The position numbers were made by a program, and so were the translations under genes. From assembly GCF_022288805.1 (NCBI RefSeq), contig NZ_JAKOPM010000013.1, positions 1 to 62,022 on the forward strand: a stretch of DNA of 62,022 nucleotides. The letters run 5' to 3'. Source of the stretch: Corynebacterium yonathiae. Lineage in GTDB: Bacteria > Actinomycetota > Actinomycetes > Mycobacteriales > Mycobacteriaceae. Positions 8,215-17,198 of this stretch are shown here, piece after piece. The notes beneath the pieces are model-generated. The model searched no databases, was not told where the DNA came from, and saw only the letters and a list, made by a program, of their open reading frames with translations. Position 1 is the first letter of the stretch. Each line of letters begins with the position of its first letter.

Positions 8215-9198
8215 CTAGTGTGGGTTTTGGCATAGTCGGTTAAGGATGTCGGCCACAGTACCCCCGTTTATTTTCTCCACTTCGGTTCCTACGAGGCAAT
8301 AAGCTACGACATCATCGTGCTGCGCACGGCGTTCCTTGAGCACGGGATTCAAAAGCGGATACACCGGTGGAAGATCGGGATGTCTACGGGTGTAATCGCT
8401 CTCCAAACCGCGGGCGAACCGGCCAGAAAAGGCACGGGTGGAGACGGTCTTCCCACCACGGCGAAGAAGCTGCCGGTTATAGTCGCTCGTGCCGGCCTCG
8501 GCAGCCAACAAAAAGGCGGACCCGCAAGAGCAGGCGGCAACTCCGCTCCAGGACATAGCGTTGGCTACATCAGCCGCGGTGCGCAGGCCACCGGCTGCGA
8601 TAAGGGGAAGTTCTGGCGCCGCAGCGCGCACATCAGCCACTAGCTCTTTTAAGTCCCGGGAGTCTGGGGTTGCGGAAAGCTCCCAGGTTCCACGGTGTCC
8701 ACCAGCCGCCGGACCTTGGACGCAGAGCGCGTCGACGCCGCCACGTGCGGCCGCAATTGCCTCCTTAGGGGTAGTAACGGTGGCCCACGCCTCTGCTCCT
8801 GCGGCATGAATTTGCTCTACCTGATAAGCGTTAAAGGTTCCAAACATGGACCACACCACTCGGGCGCCGCCGCGCAGGGCTAGCTCCAGCTTTTCTTCAA
8901 AGCCAAAGGAGTAGTCGGGCTCGGGTAGCGGCTGGCTTTCTGCTTGAGCAAGCTCGCGTGCGGCTGCCAAGTACGGCTCGGGAAGTGGATCTTGGGGGCA
9001 AAAGAGGTTCACCCCGAAAGGAATGCCGGCGCACTGTTCTATCTGTGTGCGAGCAGAGTCGATACTGGCAGAGCCCAAACCTAGGGTGCCGAAAGAGCCG
9101 GCCGCAAATGCTGCGTGCACCAGTTCCGGGGTGGTGGGACCACCGGCCATTGGCGCGGGAATTACGTTACGGGAAAGGGAGCTAATAACCTGACTCAT
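8215..9198 (-). CDS. Nitronate monooxygenase / 2-nitropropane dioxygenase family flavoprotein
   Basis: FMN-dependent TIM-barrel enzyme that oxidises alkyl nitronates such as propionate 3-nitronate; the natural role is usually detoxification. In 327 residues the FMN-binding N-terminus reads NVIPAPMAGGPTTPELVHAA, followed by GFGTLGL-like strand residues, GIPFGVNLF, the class signature VQGPAAGGHRGTWE with its catalytic-type His, PLIAAGGLRTAADVANAM, and GSAFLLAAEAG for phosphate binding. The ATG at 9198 fits the family start; an in-frame ATG 12 bases upstream is less likely. It is divergent from the second pth, with only 35 bases between starts. Confidence 0.87.
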   Translation of the reverse strand: MSQVISSLSRNVIPAPMAGGPTTPELVHAAFAAGSFGTLGLGSASIDSARTQIEQCAGIPFGVNLFCPQDPLPEPYLAAARELAQAESQPLPEPDYSFGFEEKLELALRGGARVVWSMFGTFNAYQVEQIHAAGAEAWATVTTPKEAIAAARGGVDALCVQGPAAGGHRGTWELSATPDSRDLKELVADVRAAAPELPLIAAGGLRTAADVANAMSWSGVAACSCGSAFLLAAEAGTSDYNRQLLRRGGKTVSTRAFSGRFARGLESDYTRRHPDLPPVYPLLNPVLKERRAQHDDVVAYCLVGTEVEKINGGTVADILNRLCQNPH

Positions 9199-9233
9199 AC
9201 CACCCCACACTACCGAGAGAGGAAGCTAGCGCA

Positions 9234-9881
9234 GTGGCAGCTTTAGGAGATTTTTTCGCGCGGATCTTTGGCGCAGAAAAGAAGACGCAATCGGAGCTTA
9301 ATCCGAACGATCTGGAGGCGGGCTGGCTTATCGTGGGCTTGGGCAACCCCGGCGCGAAGTATGCCGCTACCCGCCACAATGTGGGCTATATGGCCATCGA
9401 TGATCTCCTCGCAGCTGGTGGAGATGTCCTCGTGCCGGTGCGCGGGATGGATGTCCAGGCAGCTCCGCTTATTTGGGAGGGCCATAAAGTACTTGCCGTG
9501 CGTTCGGGCACCTTTATGAACCTGTCGGGGGATCCTGTGGCACCGCTAGCGCAGCAATTAGGAATCGCTCCAGACCATGTGATTGTCCTCCACGATGAGC
9601 TCGATCTGCCGGCCAATAAGGTCCGGCTCAAGCAGGGTGGCAATGAAAACGGGCACAACGGGCTCAAATCCCTCACCGAGCGCTTAGGCACGCGCGACTA
9701 CTTGCGTGTACGAATTGGCATTGCACGGCCGCCCAAGGGCTCGTCGATTCCAGACTATGTATTAGGCCCGGTGGATACCGGCGCGGACTTTGACGACGCC
9801 ATTGCCACTGCAGCTAAGGCAGCTCGGCTCATCGTGACCGAAGGGCTAAGCAAAGCCCAAAACCAGATCCACTCGCGTTAA
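9234..9881 (+). CDS. pth: Peptidyl-tRNA hydrolase (second copy)
   Basis: Same activity as the gene at 99, and complete: GWLIVGLGNPGAKYAATRHNVGYMA with the catalytic His, FMNLSGD, VIVLHDELDLPANKVRLKQGG and NGHNGLKSLTERLGTRDY are all present. The 215 residues include an N-terminal extension of about 28 residues (ALGDFFARIFGAEKKTQSEL) ahead of the first strand, absent from the other copy. The GTG start at 9234 follows AGGAAGCTAGC loosely. The two proteins differ throughout, so this is not a recent duplication. Its stop lies in a 13-base tandem repeat shared with the convergent trkA. Confidence 0.94.
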   Translation: MAALGDFFARIFGAEKKTQSELNPNDLEAGWLIVGLGNPGAKYAATRHNVGYMAIDDLLAAGGDVLVPVRGMDVQAAPLIWEGHKVLAVRSGTFMNLSGDPVAPLAQQLGIAPDHVIVLHDELDLPANKVRLKQGGNENGHNGLKSLTERLGTRDYLRVRIGIARPPKGSSIPDYVLGPVDTGADFDDAIATAAKAARLIVTEGLSKAQNQIHSR

Positions 9882-9894
9882 CCACTCGCGTTAA
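9869..9894. repeat. Exact 13-base tandem duplication spanning two stop codons
   Basis: CCACTCGCGTTAA occurs at 9869-9881 and again at 9882-9894. The first copy carries the TAA of pth, the second carries the complementary stop of trkA on the other strand. A single copy would serve both genes as overlapping stops. Confidence 0.9.
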
Positions 9895-10583
9895 CACTGA
9901 GAGAATTTCTCTAGGGCCTGGGGGCTGCCGGCGGCGACGATGAAATCGGTGGGGGCGAGCTCGGTGGCGTCGGCAAGCGGGGCCCACTGCCCTTCCGCAC
10001 AACGCACCGAAACCAATTGCACGCGGTGGGTGCGCCAGATGGCGGAAAGGTCGAGCGGTCGGCCCACCAATGAGCTAGGAACGGCCATTTGGGTCACGCC
10101 GTAATCGGTAGCGATTTCTGCGAAATCACGAAAGCGCCCGCCCAAAAGGTAGGCCACACGGCGGCCGGTATCGCGCTCTGGCCGGATGACGTGGTGGGTG
10201 CCTATCTGGCTCAAAATGCGCGCATGCGCCTCCGAATCTGCCTTGGCCCAGATATCTTTCACCCCCAGCTCCACCAGGTTAGATGCGGTAAGAATGGAAT
10301 CTTCCAGGTGGGAGCCGATAGCGACGATGACGCGCTCGACCTCCTCCACGCCCAGCTGACGCAAGGCCTCTGGGTCAGTGGTGTCTGCCGCAATGGTCTC
10401 AGTGAGGTAAGGCGCTTCTTCGCGCACTCTCTTTTCGCTGGAGTCAATGCCAAGGACCTCTACACCATTGGCCATTAACTCATGGGCTAGCGAGGAGCCA
10501 AAGCGTCCCAAGCCGATGACGACGACGGGTGGAATATCGATGCCGGCGCGGGTGCGGCCCAGCGCCTTGAGAATATTAGCCAA
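9891..10583 (-). CDS. trkA: Potassium uptake regulatory subunit, TrkA/KtrA type
   Basis: Cytoplasmic gating ring of a potassium channel-like uptake system. The 230 residues comprise an RCK-N Rossmann domain (VVVIGLGRFGSSLAHELMANG nucleotide loop, acidic LGIDSSEKRV at the end of strand 2, DTTDPEALRQLGVEEVERVIVAIG) and an RCK-C domain from about 145, ending with TDFIVAAGSPQALEKF. This single-repeat layout suits KtrA/CeoB-type proteins better than the doubled E. coli TrkA. It overlaps the preceding trkH by 8 bases and is surely cotranscribed with it. Confidence 0.9.
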   Translation of the reverse strand: MANILKALGRTRAGIDIPPVVVIGLGRFGSSLAHELMANGVEVLGIDSSEKRVREEAPYLTETIAADTTDPEALRQLGVEEVERVIVAIGSHLEDSILTASNLVELGVKDIWAKADSEAHARILSQIGTHHVIRPERDTGRRVAYLLGGRFRDFAEIATDYGVTQMAVPSSLVGRPLDLSAIWRTHRVQLVSVRCAEGQWAPLADATELAPTDFIVAAGSPQALEKFSQC

Positions 10584-11928
10584 GGAACGGCCTTTCTTCG
10601 GGATAGCTAAAACGCCGACTTACGGTTTTTGCCGCCAGCGCCGCTACCAAGGTGGTTGGGCCAACTCGGCCCAGGTACATGATGAGGCACAGCACTATCT
10701 GCGAAGGAGCAGATAGGCTCGCGGTAATTCCGGTGGACAAGCCCACCGTAGCGAATGCGGAGAGCACTTCGAAAGAGACTTGGTCACCGCTGAATTCCGG
10801 ATCGAAAAAGCGCAGGGCCGCCACGCCCAGCGTGACCACCATGACTCCGGTAAAGCTCAAGGCCAGGGCCTGCCGCGTGACTGAGCGCGGAAGGCTGCGG
10901 TGCCCAATGGTGGTCGTCTCTCGGCCCATAAATTCAGCTGCCATGGCTGCCAGGAGCACGCACGCGGTGGTGACCTTGATGCCGCCGGCAGTACCGGCAG
11001 AACCGCCGCCGATAAACATCAAAATATCGGTGCCCATCAGGGTAATGGGATGAGCCTGCCCGTAGTCGATGGCATTAAAGCCGGCCGTGCGCGGAGATGC
11101 ACTGGCAAAGAAAGAGTTGAGCAGTTTTTCTCCCAGCGACATGGACGACATCAGCCCGGTCCATTCCATGCAGGCGAAAAAGACCGCACCAGAAACCAAG
11201 AGCACAGCCGTAGCAACCAAAGTCATGCGCGCGGTAATGGAGATGCGGTGGACCACGGGACGGTTGCGGCGCACGAGGCGTACCAGCTCGGCCCATACCG
11301 GAAATCCCAAGCCGCCACCGATCAGCGCGGCGGCTAAGGGCAGCAGAATCCAGGCATCTGCAACAAAGGGCACCAGGTTATCGCTATTGGTGCTAAATCC
11401 CGCGTTATTGAATGCAGAAATGGCGTGAAAGATGCCTTCCCATACCGCGCGCGGAAAGGAATGACCATAGCCAATCATCAACCGCGCAGCCACGATGACA
11501 GCGATGATGATCTCTGCTACAGCGGTAAAGGCAAAGGTAAAAATCAGCGTCTTGCGAATTCCGCCAGGAGCAATGGGGCGCCCTTCATAGGCACCCGTTT
11601 TGCGTGCTTTGAAGCTAATCCGGCCGGTAAAAAGCAGGCCGGAAAGCGAGGCTAAGGACATGATGCCCAAGCCACCCAGTTGGATGAGTGCCAAGATGAC
11701 CACTTGGCCGGCCGGGCTCCAGAAACTGCCGGTATCGACCACGATAAGCCCAGTCAGCGAGACTGCGGACGTGGCGGTGAATAGCGCAGATAAAAAAGAA
11801 GCGCGGGCGGTGCCGGCCTCGGCGAACGGCAGCATGAGCAAAACCGTTCCCAGTAAAATGAGCAAAAGAAATCCGGCTGCGGTTAAGCGCGCCGGTCCCC
11901 ACTGCCGTATGGAAAGCAGATGTTTCAC
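10576..11928 (-). CDS. trkH: Potassium uptake transmembrane subunit, TrkH/KtrB type
   Basis: Pore-forming subunit for K+ uptake in the plasma membrane. The 450 residues contain about ten membrane segments arranged as four M1-P-M2 repeats. Selectivity-loop sequences are recognisable: TATSAVSLTGLIVVDTG, ISAFNNAGFSTNSDNL, FASASPRTAGFNAIDYG and AFATVGLSTGITASLS, each with the single conserved Gly of this family. It is first in a two-gene operon with trkA, which overlaps its end by 8 bases. It is divergent from the short-chain dehydrogenase gene, with 80 bases between starts. Confidence 0.92.
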   Translation of the reverse strand: MKHLLSIRQWGPARLTAAGFLLLILLGTVLLMLPFAEAGTARASFLSALFTATSAVSLTGLIVVDTGSFWSPAGQVVILALIQLGGLGIMSLASLSGLLFTGRISFKARKTGAYEGRPIAPGGIRKTLIFTFAFTAVAEIIIAVIVAARLMIGYGHSFPRAVWEGIFHAISAFNNAGFSTNSDNLVPFVADAWILLPLAAALIGGGLGFPVWAELVRLVRRNRPVVHRISITARMTLVATAVLLVSGAVFFACMEWTGLMSSMSLGEKLLNSFFASASPRTAGFNAIDYGQAHPITLMGTDILMFIGGGSAGTAGGIKVTTACVLLAAMAAEFMGRETTTIGHRSLPRSVTRQALALSFTGVMVVTLGVAALRFFDPEFSGDQVSFEVLSAFATVGLSTGITASLSAPSQIVLCLIMYLGRVGPTTLVAALAAKTVSRRFSYPEERPFLG

Positions 11929-12008
11929 GAGCGGAAGTATAGACCTGCTTGGGGTACAAGGAAACTGCTAGCGGGCACCACCCCCGCCTCGAAGTTAAGA
12001 TTGGGGCT

Positions 12009-12845
12009 ATGACTTCGCCACATAGCACTGCCAAGACGATTGTGATTACGGGCGCATCGGGCGGGCTGGGTGCCGCGGCCGCACGACAGTTGCATCGCAC
12101 CTGCCCGCAAGACAACCTGGTTATCATCGGCCGCAATCCGGAGAAGACGCGCGCGGTGGCAGAGGAAGTAGGAGGCCAGTACTTCCTTGCCGATTTCGAG
12201 TCATTGGGGCAGGTGCGCCGCCTGGCCGGAGAGTTGAGCGAGCTGGAGCATATTCATGCGCTAGGCAATAATGCTGGCGGCATTTTCGATGGTCCCTCCA
12301 CCACTGCTGATGGATTTGAGCGCACCTGGCAGGTCAACGTGGTTGCACCTTTCCTGTTGACCTCTTTGCTGCGCGAGAAGCTGCGCGCAGATTCTGCCAA
12401 CGTGGTCCAGACCGCTTCGTTGGCCAATTTCCTCATGTCTAACTTTGACCCAAACGATCCCAATACTGTGGAGCACTTTAGCCCCGAGCGTGCTTATGGC
12501 AACGCGAAGCTGGGAGATATCCTACTTACCCGCTATTTCGATGCCCACGGGCTTAATGCAGTCTCTTTCCACCCGGGAGTGCTGGCCACGGACTTTTCCA
12601 AATCCTCGACTGGCATGATGTCCAGGATTTATTCGGGGTTTCTTAGCAAAACCTTTGGCAAGCCTGCAGATGGCGCCGATAGCCTCGCCTACTACCTGAC
12701 CGGCACGGAAGGCATCCACTTCGAATCCGGCGAATACTATAACGACAAGCGCAAACCCGGGCTGCAGCGTCCCATTGCGAAGAAGCTATCGGTAGCCCGC
12801 CGCATCTTTGATGATTTGGGGCGCCGCCTCAATGTGGAGTGGTAG
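12009..12845 (+). CDS. Short-chain dehydrogenase/reductase
   Basis: NAD(P)-dependent oxidoreductase of the retinol-dehydrogenase-like SDR branch; substrate unknown. The 278 residues show the cofactor loop TGASGGLGAAAARQL near residue 15, NNAGG near 90, the catalytic Ser in VVQTASLAN and the Tyr/Lys pair in AYGNAKLGDIL. IIGRNPEKTRAV after strand 2 carries an Arg, suggesting NADP preference (inference). The ATG at 12009 matches the family start; an in-frame ATG 60 bases upstream would add residues that resemble nothing in the family. prfC follows 24 bases after its stop. Confidence 0.88.
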   Translation: MTSPHSTAKTIVITGASGGLGAAAARQLHRTCPQDNLVIIGRNPEKTRAVAEEVGGQYFLADFESLGQVRRLAGELSELEHIHALGNNAGGIFDGPSTTADGFERTWQVNVVAPFLLTSLLREKLRADSANVVQTASLANFLMSNFDPNDPNTVEHFSPERAYGNAKLGDILLTRYFDAHGLNAVSFHPGVLATDFSKSSTGMMSRIYSGFLSKTFGKPADGADSLAYYLTGTEGIHFESGEYYNDKRKPGLQRPIAKKLSVARRIFDDLGRRLNVEW

Positions 12846-12869
12846 CGCGAACCCACTAGACTATGCCGC

Positions 12870-14504
12870 ATGAGTTCTGTCGTTTCTGAGGCCTCACGCC
12901 GCCGCACGTTTGCCGTCATCGCCCACCCGGATGCTGGTAAGTCCACGCTGACGGAGGCGCTGGCGCTGCACGCACACGTTATTAATGAGGCCGGCGCGGT
13001 CCACGGCAAGGGCAACCGCAAGTCCACAGTGTCTGACTGGATGGACATGGAAAAGGACCGCGGTATTTCCGTGGCTTCCTCAGCGCTGCAGTTCGAGTAT
13101 GCGCCCGAGGGACACGAGGGCGAGCCCTACATGATCAACCTGGTTGATACCCCAGGCCACGCAGACTTTTCTGAAGATACCTACCGCGTACTCACCGCGG
13201 TAGATGCGGCAGTCATGCTTATCGACGCCGCCAAGGGCCTCGAGCCCCAGACCCTCAAGCTCTTCCGCGTCTGCAAGGCCCGCGGCTTGCCGATCGTCAC
13301 TGTGATCAATAAGTGGGACCGCGTGGGCCGCGAGCCCTTGGAGCTCGTTGATGAGATCGTCAACGAAATCCAGCTGCAGCCCACCCCGCTGTACTGGCCG
13401 GTGGGCATCGCCGGTGATTTCCGCGGTCTGGCGCATATCAATGACGACGGCGAGGCCGATGAGTATATCCACTTCATCCGCACCGCAGGTGGCTCCACCA
13501 TCGCACCGGAGGAACACTTCGATCCGGAGGCCGCCGGTGAGAAGGAAGCAGATGTATGGGAAACCGCGGTCGAAGAGGCCGAGCTCCTCGCCGCCGATGG
13601 TGCCCTGCATGATCAGGAGCTTTTCGAGCAGTGCGTGACTTCCCCACTCATTTTTGCCTCTGCGATGCTGAACTTCGGTGTACACCAAATCCTGGATACG
13701 CTGTGTGCCATTGCCCCGGCCCCGCATTCGCGCGAATCTGATCCTAAGGCGGTTGAGGCTGCCACCAGTGCTATCGATGAGGTCCGCGAAGTAAGCGATG
13801 ATTTCTCCGGCGTCGTCTTTAAGGTTCAGGCAGGTATGGACCAAAAGCATCGCGATAATTTGGCCTTCATGCGCGTGGTCTCTGGCGAATTTGAGCGCGG
13901 CATGCAGGTCAACCACGCCCAGTCTGGCCGCAGCTTTTCCACCAAGTATGCGCTGACCGTCTTCGGCCGCACGCGCGATACCGTGGATACCGCCTATCCC
14001 GGCGATATCGTGGGTCTGGTCAACGCCGGATCGCTCGCCCCTGGTGACACCATCTATTCCGGCAAAAAGGTCCAGTTCAAGCCGATGCCACAATTCGCCC
14101 CGGAGGCTTTCCAGATTCTGCGCGCGAAGTCGCTGGGCAAGTACAAGGCCTTCCGCAAGGGCCTGGATCAGCTAGCAGCCGAGGGCGTGGTTCAGATTCT
14201 CAAGAACGAGACCCGTGGCGATGCCTCACCGGTCATGGCGGCGGTTGGCCCCATGCAGTTCGAGGTCATGCAGGCCCGCATGGAGTTCGAATACAACGTA
14301 GAAACCGTCACCGAACCCATCCCCTATTCCGTGGCCCGGCGCACCGATGCCGAATCTGCCCCGGAACTGGGCCGCCAGCGCGGAGTGGAGATCTTTACCC
14401 GCCAAGACGGCGAGCTCATCGCGCTCTTTGGAGATAAGTGGAAGCTCGCCTTCATTGAGAAAGAACACCCAGAGCTGACCATGGAAACGCTGGTGGCGGA
14501 TTAA
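12870..14504 (+). CDS. prfC: Peptide chain release factor 3
   Basis: Translational GTPase that removes RF1/RF2 from the ribosome after termination and aids quality control. The 544-residue length is normal for RF3. The G1 motif AHPDAGKSTLTEALALHA, the switch region with DWMDMEKDRGISVASSA, G3 DTPGHADFSEDTYR and G4 NKWD are intact. Domain II begins near 310 (DFSGVVFKVQAGMDQKHRD), and the C-terminal domain contains VGPMQFEVMQARMEFEYNVE, typical of RF3. It follows the dehydrogenase by 24 bases and ends at a strong terminator. Confidence 0.97.
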   Translation: MSSVVSEASRRRTFAVIAHPDAGKSTLTEALALHAHVINEAGAVHGKGNRKSTVSDWMDMEKDRGISVASSALQFEYAPEGHEGEPYMINLVDTPGHADFSEDTYRVLTAVDAAVMLIDAAKGLEPQTLKLFRVCKARGLPIVTVINKWDRVGREPLELVDEIVNEIQLQPTPLYWPVGIAGDFRGLAHINDDGEADEYIHFIRTAGGSTIAPEEHFDPEAAGEKEADVWETAVEEAELLAADGALHDQELFEQCVTSPLIFASAMLNFGVHQILDTLCAIAPAPHSRESDPKAVEAATSAIDEVREVSDDFSGVVFKVQAGMDQKHRDNLAFMRVVSGEFERGMQVNHAQSGRSFSTKYALTVFGRTRDTVDTAYPGDIVGLVNAGSLAPGDTIYSGKKVQFKPMPQFAPEAFQILRAKSLGKYKAFRKGLDQLAAEGVVQILKNETRGDASPVMAAVGPMQFEVMQARMEFEYNVETVTEPIPYSVARRTDAESAPELGRQRGVEIFTRQDGELIALFGDKWKLAFIEKEHPELTMETLVAD

Positions 14505-14540
14505 AGCGGCACAGCTTTCTCAATCTCTATAAAACATGGG

Positions 14541-14575
14541 AAAAGGCCGCTTCCCATTCTGGGGAGCGGCCTTTT
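14541..14575. terminator. Strong bidirectional terminator after prfC
   Basis: AAAAGGCCGCTTCCC pairs with GGGGAGCGGCCTTTT across a five-base loop. It reads as a Rho-independent terminator on both strands and lies between the convergent prfC and the exporter gene. Confidence 0.88.
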
Positions 14576-14585
14576 CGGTTGCCGG

Positions 14586-16217
14586 TTAAACCATCAGCAT
14601 CACTGGGACTACGGCGATTTTGACGACCTGCGCCACCACAATGGTGGCTGCATAACCGATCATAATCCGCGAGTCCGAGCTCAGCCCCGTGGCGTAGTTG
14701 ACTACGGCTGGCTGGGCAAAGATGCCGGAGTGTCCGCCGGCGGTGCGAGTTTCAGATTGTCCCATGAAGCGATTCGCCACGGCGAACAACACAGCAGTGA
14801 CCGAGGTGACGATCGCGGCGAGGATCATGCACTTCAGCCCCATCCAGGAGAATGCGGTGGACAGGAATGCCTCACCAGAAGATAGGCCCACGGATGCCAA
14901 GAAGATGACGAGGCCCCACTGCTGGAAGGCGGTGTTAATGGAGGCCGGAACCTGCCATGGGATGCGGCGGGTGCGGTGCAGCGCGCCGAGAATTAGGCCC
15001 GTAATCAGCGGTCCGAGTGCAAAGCCCAGTTCGAAGGAGGCACCACCGGGCATCGGTACCACGACTTGGCCGAGCAGGTAGCCCAAGAATAGGCCGCCGC
15101 CTAGTGCCACCCAGTTCAACTCGGAGTAGGACTTAACGGAGTCACCGAAGTAATCCCGGATATCGCCCAAACGGTCAAACTTCACGATGAGTTCAAGCGT
15201 ATCGCCAGAGGCCAAATGAGTTTCATTATTGGCCAGGAACTCCTCATCGCCACGCTGCACGCGCACGATGCGCCCGCCATAGCGAGAAAACAGGTTCAAC
15301 TCCCCTACGGTGCGACCGGCAATATCCTGGTTAGATACAGCCACGGTTTCAATAACTAGGCGCTTATCCACGAACGGAGTCTGCGGCTGGCGCTTGCCCA
15401 GCATTTGGGTGAGCTCACGGGCCTTAGCCTTGGTGACCATCACGCGCAGAATATCGCCTTTGCGCAGTTCTGGACGGTCACCAGCCACGCGCACCTTATT
15501 GCCGCGGCGGATGGTGGCGATCACAAAGTGATCCTTGAACTTTTCTTCCAGATCATCGTAGTTCACGTCTTTGGTGACGCGGATAGTGCGGGAACGGAAG
15601 ATCTTGGAGGCAGAATTGTCCTTATCCCGCTTGGCAGGCCAGTTTTGCTTGAGCAGGAAGGCCACCACCAGGATGGCCACTGCCACACCCACGGGATAGC
15701 CCAGCGAGTACCCCACGGCAGGTAGCTCTTCACCCGTTTGCTGTTGGGCCACAGCCAGCGACGGTGTCGAGGTGGTGGCGCCGGCGAATACGCCAACGGA
15801 AGCTAGGGTGTCTAGTCCCAGCATGCCACCAAAGAATAGGGCTGCACCTGCAGCCACAATAATCGCAATTGTAGCAGTGAGCATGTGCTTCATCTGCTTA
15901 GAAAAGCCCTTGAAGAAGCGCTCGCCGGCGGAGAGCCCCTGCATATAAATAAAGAGACCCAAGCCCATCTCTTGCAGGGAGCTTAGAATGTCTTTGTCCA
16001 GGTCAATAAACGAGCCGAGGGCCAAACCCACAAAAAGCGTGCCGGCCGCGCCAAAGCGCAACGGCCCGAAAGGAATCATGCCAAATAACGTGCCGAGCAG
16101 CACTATGAAAAAGATGCTCAGCCATATATTTCCATCAAAAATTGCTAACACGCTGGAATAGTTTAGGCATTTTCCAGCAAAGTGCCACGTGAAAGGCACT
16201 TTCTTCAAAGCCCACAC
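14586..16217 (-). CDS. AAE-family membrane exchanger/exporter, SucE-like
   Basis: Member of the aspartate:alanine exchanger family, to which the C. glutamicum succinate exporter SucE belongs; dicarboxylate export is therefore the best guess but not shown by sequence. The 543 residues form two membrane halves of about five segments each (about 25-190 and 375-543), each with a GLALGSFIDLD- or GLILGALHRTRRIPW-type hairpin, enclosing two cytoplasmic RCK-C/TrkA-C domains (about 205-365; FVIATIRRGNKVRVAGDRPELRKGDILRV contains the domain pattern). The start is uncertain: the hydrophobic core begins only near residue 27 and a GTG at 16151 would give a tighter N-terminus. Confidence 0.83.
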   Translation of the reverse strand: MWALKKVPFTWHFAGKCLNYSSVLAIFDGNIWLSIFFIVLLGTLFGMIPFGPLRFGAAGTLFVGLALGSFIDLDKDILSSLQEMGLGLFIYMQGLSAGERFFKGFSKQMKHMLTATIAIIVAAGAALFFGGMLGLDTLASVGVFAGATTSTPSLAVAQQQTGEELPAVGYSLGYPVGVAVAILVVAFLLKQNWPAKRDKDNSASKIFRSRTIRVTKDVNYDDLEEKFKDHFVIATIRRGNKVRVAGDRPELRKGDILRVMVTKAKARELTQMLGKRQPQTPFVDKRLVIETVAVSNQDIAGRTVGELNLFSRYGGRIVRVQRGDEEFLANNETHLASGDTLELIVKFDRLGDIRDYFGDSVKSYSELNWVALGGGLFLGYLLGQVVVPMPGGASFELGFALGPLITGLILGALHRTRRIPWQVPASINTAFQQWGLVIFLASVGLSSGEAFLSTAFSWMGLKCMILAAIVTSVTAVLFAVANRFMGQSETRTAGGHSGIFAQPAVVNYATGLSSDSRIMIGYAATIVVAQVVKIAVVPVMLMV

Positions 16218-16303
16218 TCGGCATCGCTACTGCTTAGACCAGTTTCACCGTCGACCGACCACCCCCAGCAGCGGTACATCTCACAACAACTATCCAAAGT
16301 GAA

Positions 16304-17173
16304 CTAGTCGAGGAGGAATTCCTTCCACCGCGGCCACTCCGTATAGGTCTGGGCTTTACCCGCCTGATAGTTCGCGCTCAGCTTGTGTACATTGCGCTCA
16401 GTAGAGGCGACCTGCATATCCTCGGGGAAAAATAGTTGGGCCCTACCTTGGCGTTCCAATTCCAAAAGGCGGTCCTTGGCGGCATTGTAGATAGCAGGGC
16501 GGGCTATCAGGGAGTCGGCAATAGCGGGGTACCTGCGGAAGATGCGGCGGATGAAGGCCGGGCGCGCCACCTCAGGACGTACATACCCACGCGGCTTAGT
16601 ACCGATGAAAAGGAACTTCTCATAGCCGGCCTCCTCCGCTTGCGCGATGGTGATGCCGCCGGAAGAGCCCAATGCGCCATCTACATATGGTGCGCCGTCG
16701 ATAAAGCGCATCGGCATAATCAGTGGCAGCGTGGACGAGGCTCGCACTCGCACAAAAAGATCCTCTGGGGTGTGAACATCCTCGCGCGTCCAATAAACGG
16801 ACTCGCCGGTATCCGCTCGTGCTGCCGCCAGCACCATATCGGCCGGGTGCTCGCGGTAAGCCTTCCAGTCAAAGGGCAGATCTTTATCGGCGGCTCGCTC
16901 ATAGATATATTCCGCATTAAAATAGCCCGTTCCACGCACCAGCGAACCCACGCCGCCAAAGCTGGGATTCTTGGCAAAGTCCGTAAACGACTCTTCCGCA
17001 CGCCGAGCATCGCGCGATAAATAATTAACGGTGTGGGATGCCCCGGCTGAAACACCGCCTACCCAACCAAAGTCTACTCCTTCTTCGATGAGCTTAACCA
17101 TGCAGGCGGCGGTATAAGAATTACGCATGCCGCCGCCTTCAATAACGAGTGCGGTGTTGCTGGCGTCAATCAT
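16304..17173 (-). CDS. Patatin-like phospholipase family protein
   Basis: Predicted serine lipid acyl hydrolase. The 289 residues include the oxyanion loop VIEGGGMRNSYTAACMVKL, the nucleophile elbow GVSAGAS (GxSxG) and the catalytic-dyad Asp in PYVDGALGSSGG, all in the order and spacing of bacterial patatins of the RssA/YjjU group. No signal peptide or membrane segment is evident, so it is probably cytoplasmic or membrane-associated. The ATG at 17173 was chosen because the Gly-rich loop then starts at residue 10; an upstream in-frame ATG has no support. It is divergent from a small unknown gene with only 25 bases between starts. Confidence 0.88.
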   Translation of the reverse strand: MIDASNTALVIEGGGMRNSYTAACMVKLIEEGVDFGWVGGVSAGASHTVNYLSRDARRAEESFTDFAKNPSFGGVGSLVRGTGYFNAEYIYERAADKDLPFDWKAYREHPADMVLAAARADTGESVYWTREDVHTPEDLFVRVRASSTLPLIMPMRFIDGAPYVDGALGSSGGITIAQAEEAGYEKFLFIGTKPRGYVRPEVARPAFIRRIFRRYPAIADSLIARPAIYNAAKDRLLELERQGRAQLFFPEDMQVASTERNVHKLSANYQAGKAQTYTEWPRWKEFLLD

Positions 17174-17198
17174 GGTGCCCCATACTACGCTGGGCCCA

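Noticed and set aside
13080..14093. Open frame of 337 codons antisense to prfC
   Set aside because: RF3 motifs on the other strand are complete; the antisense product shows the periodic composition of a codon-bias shadow.
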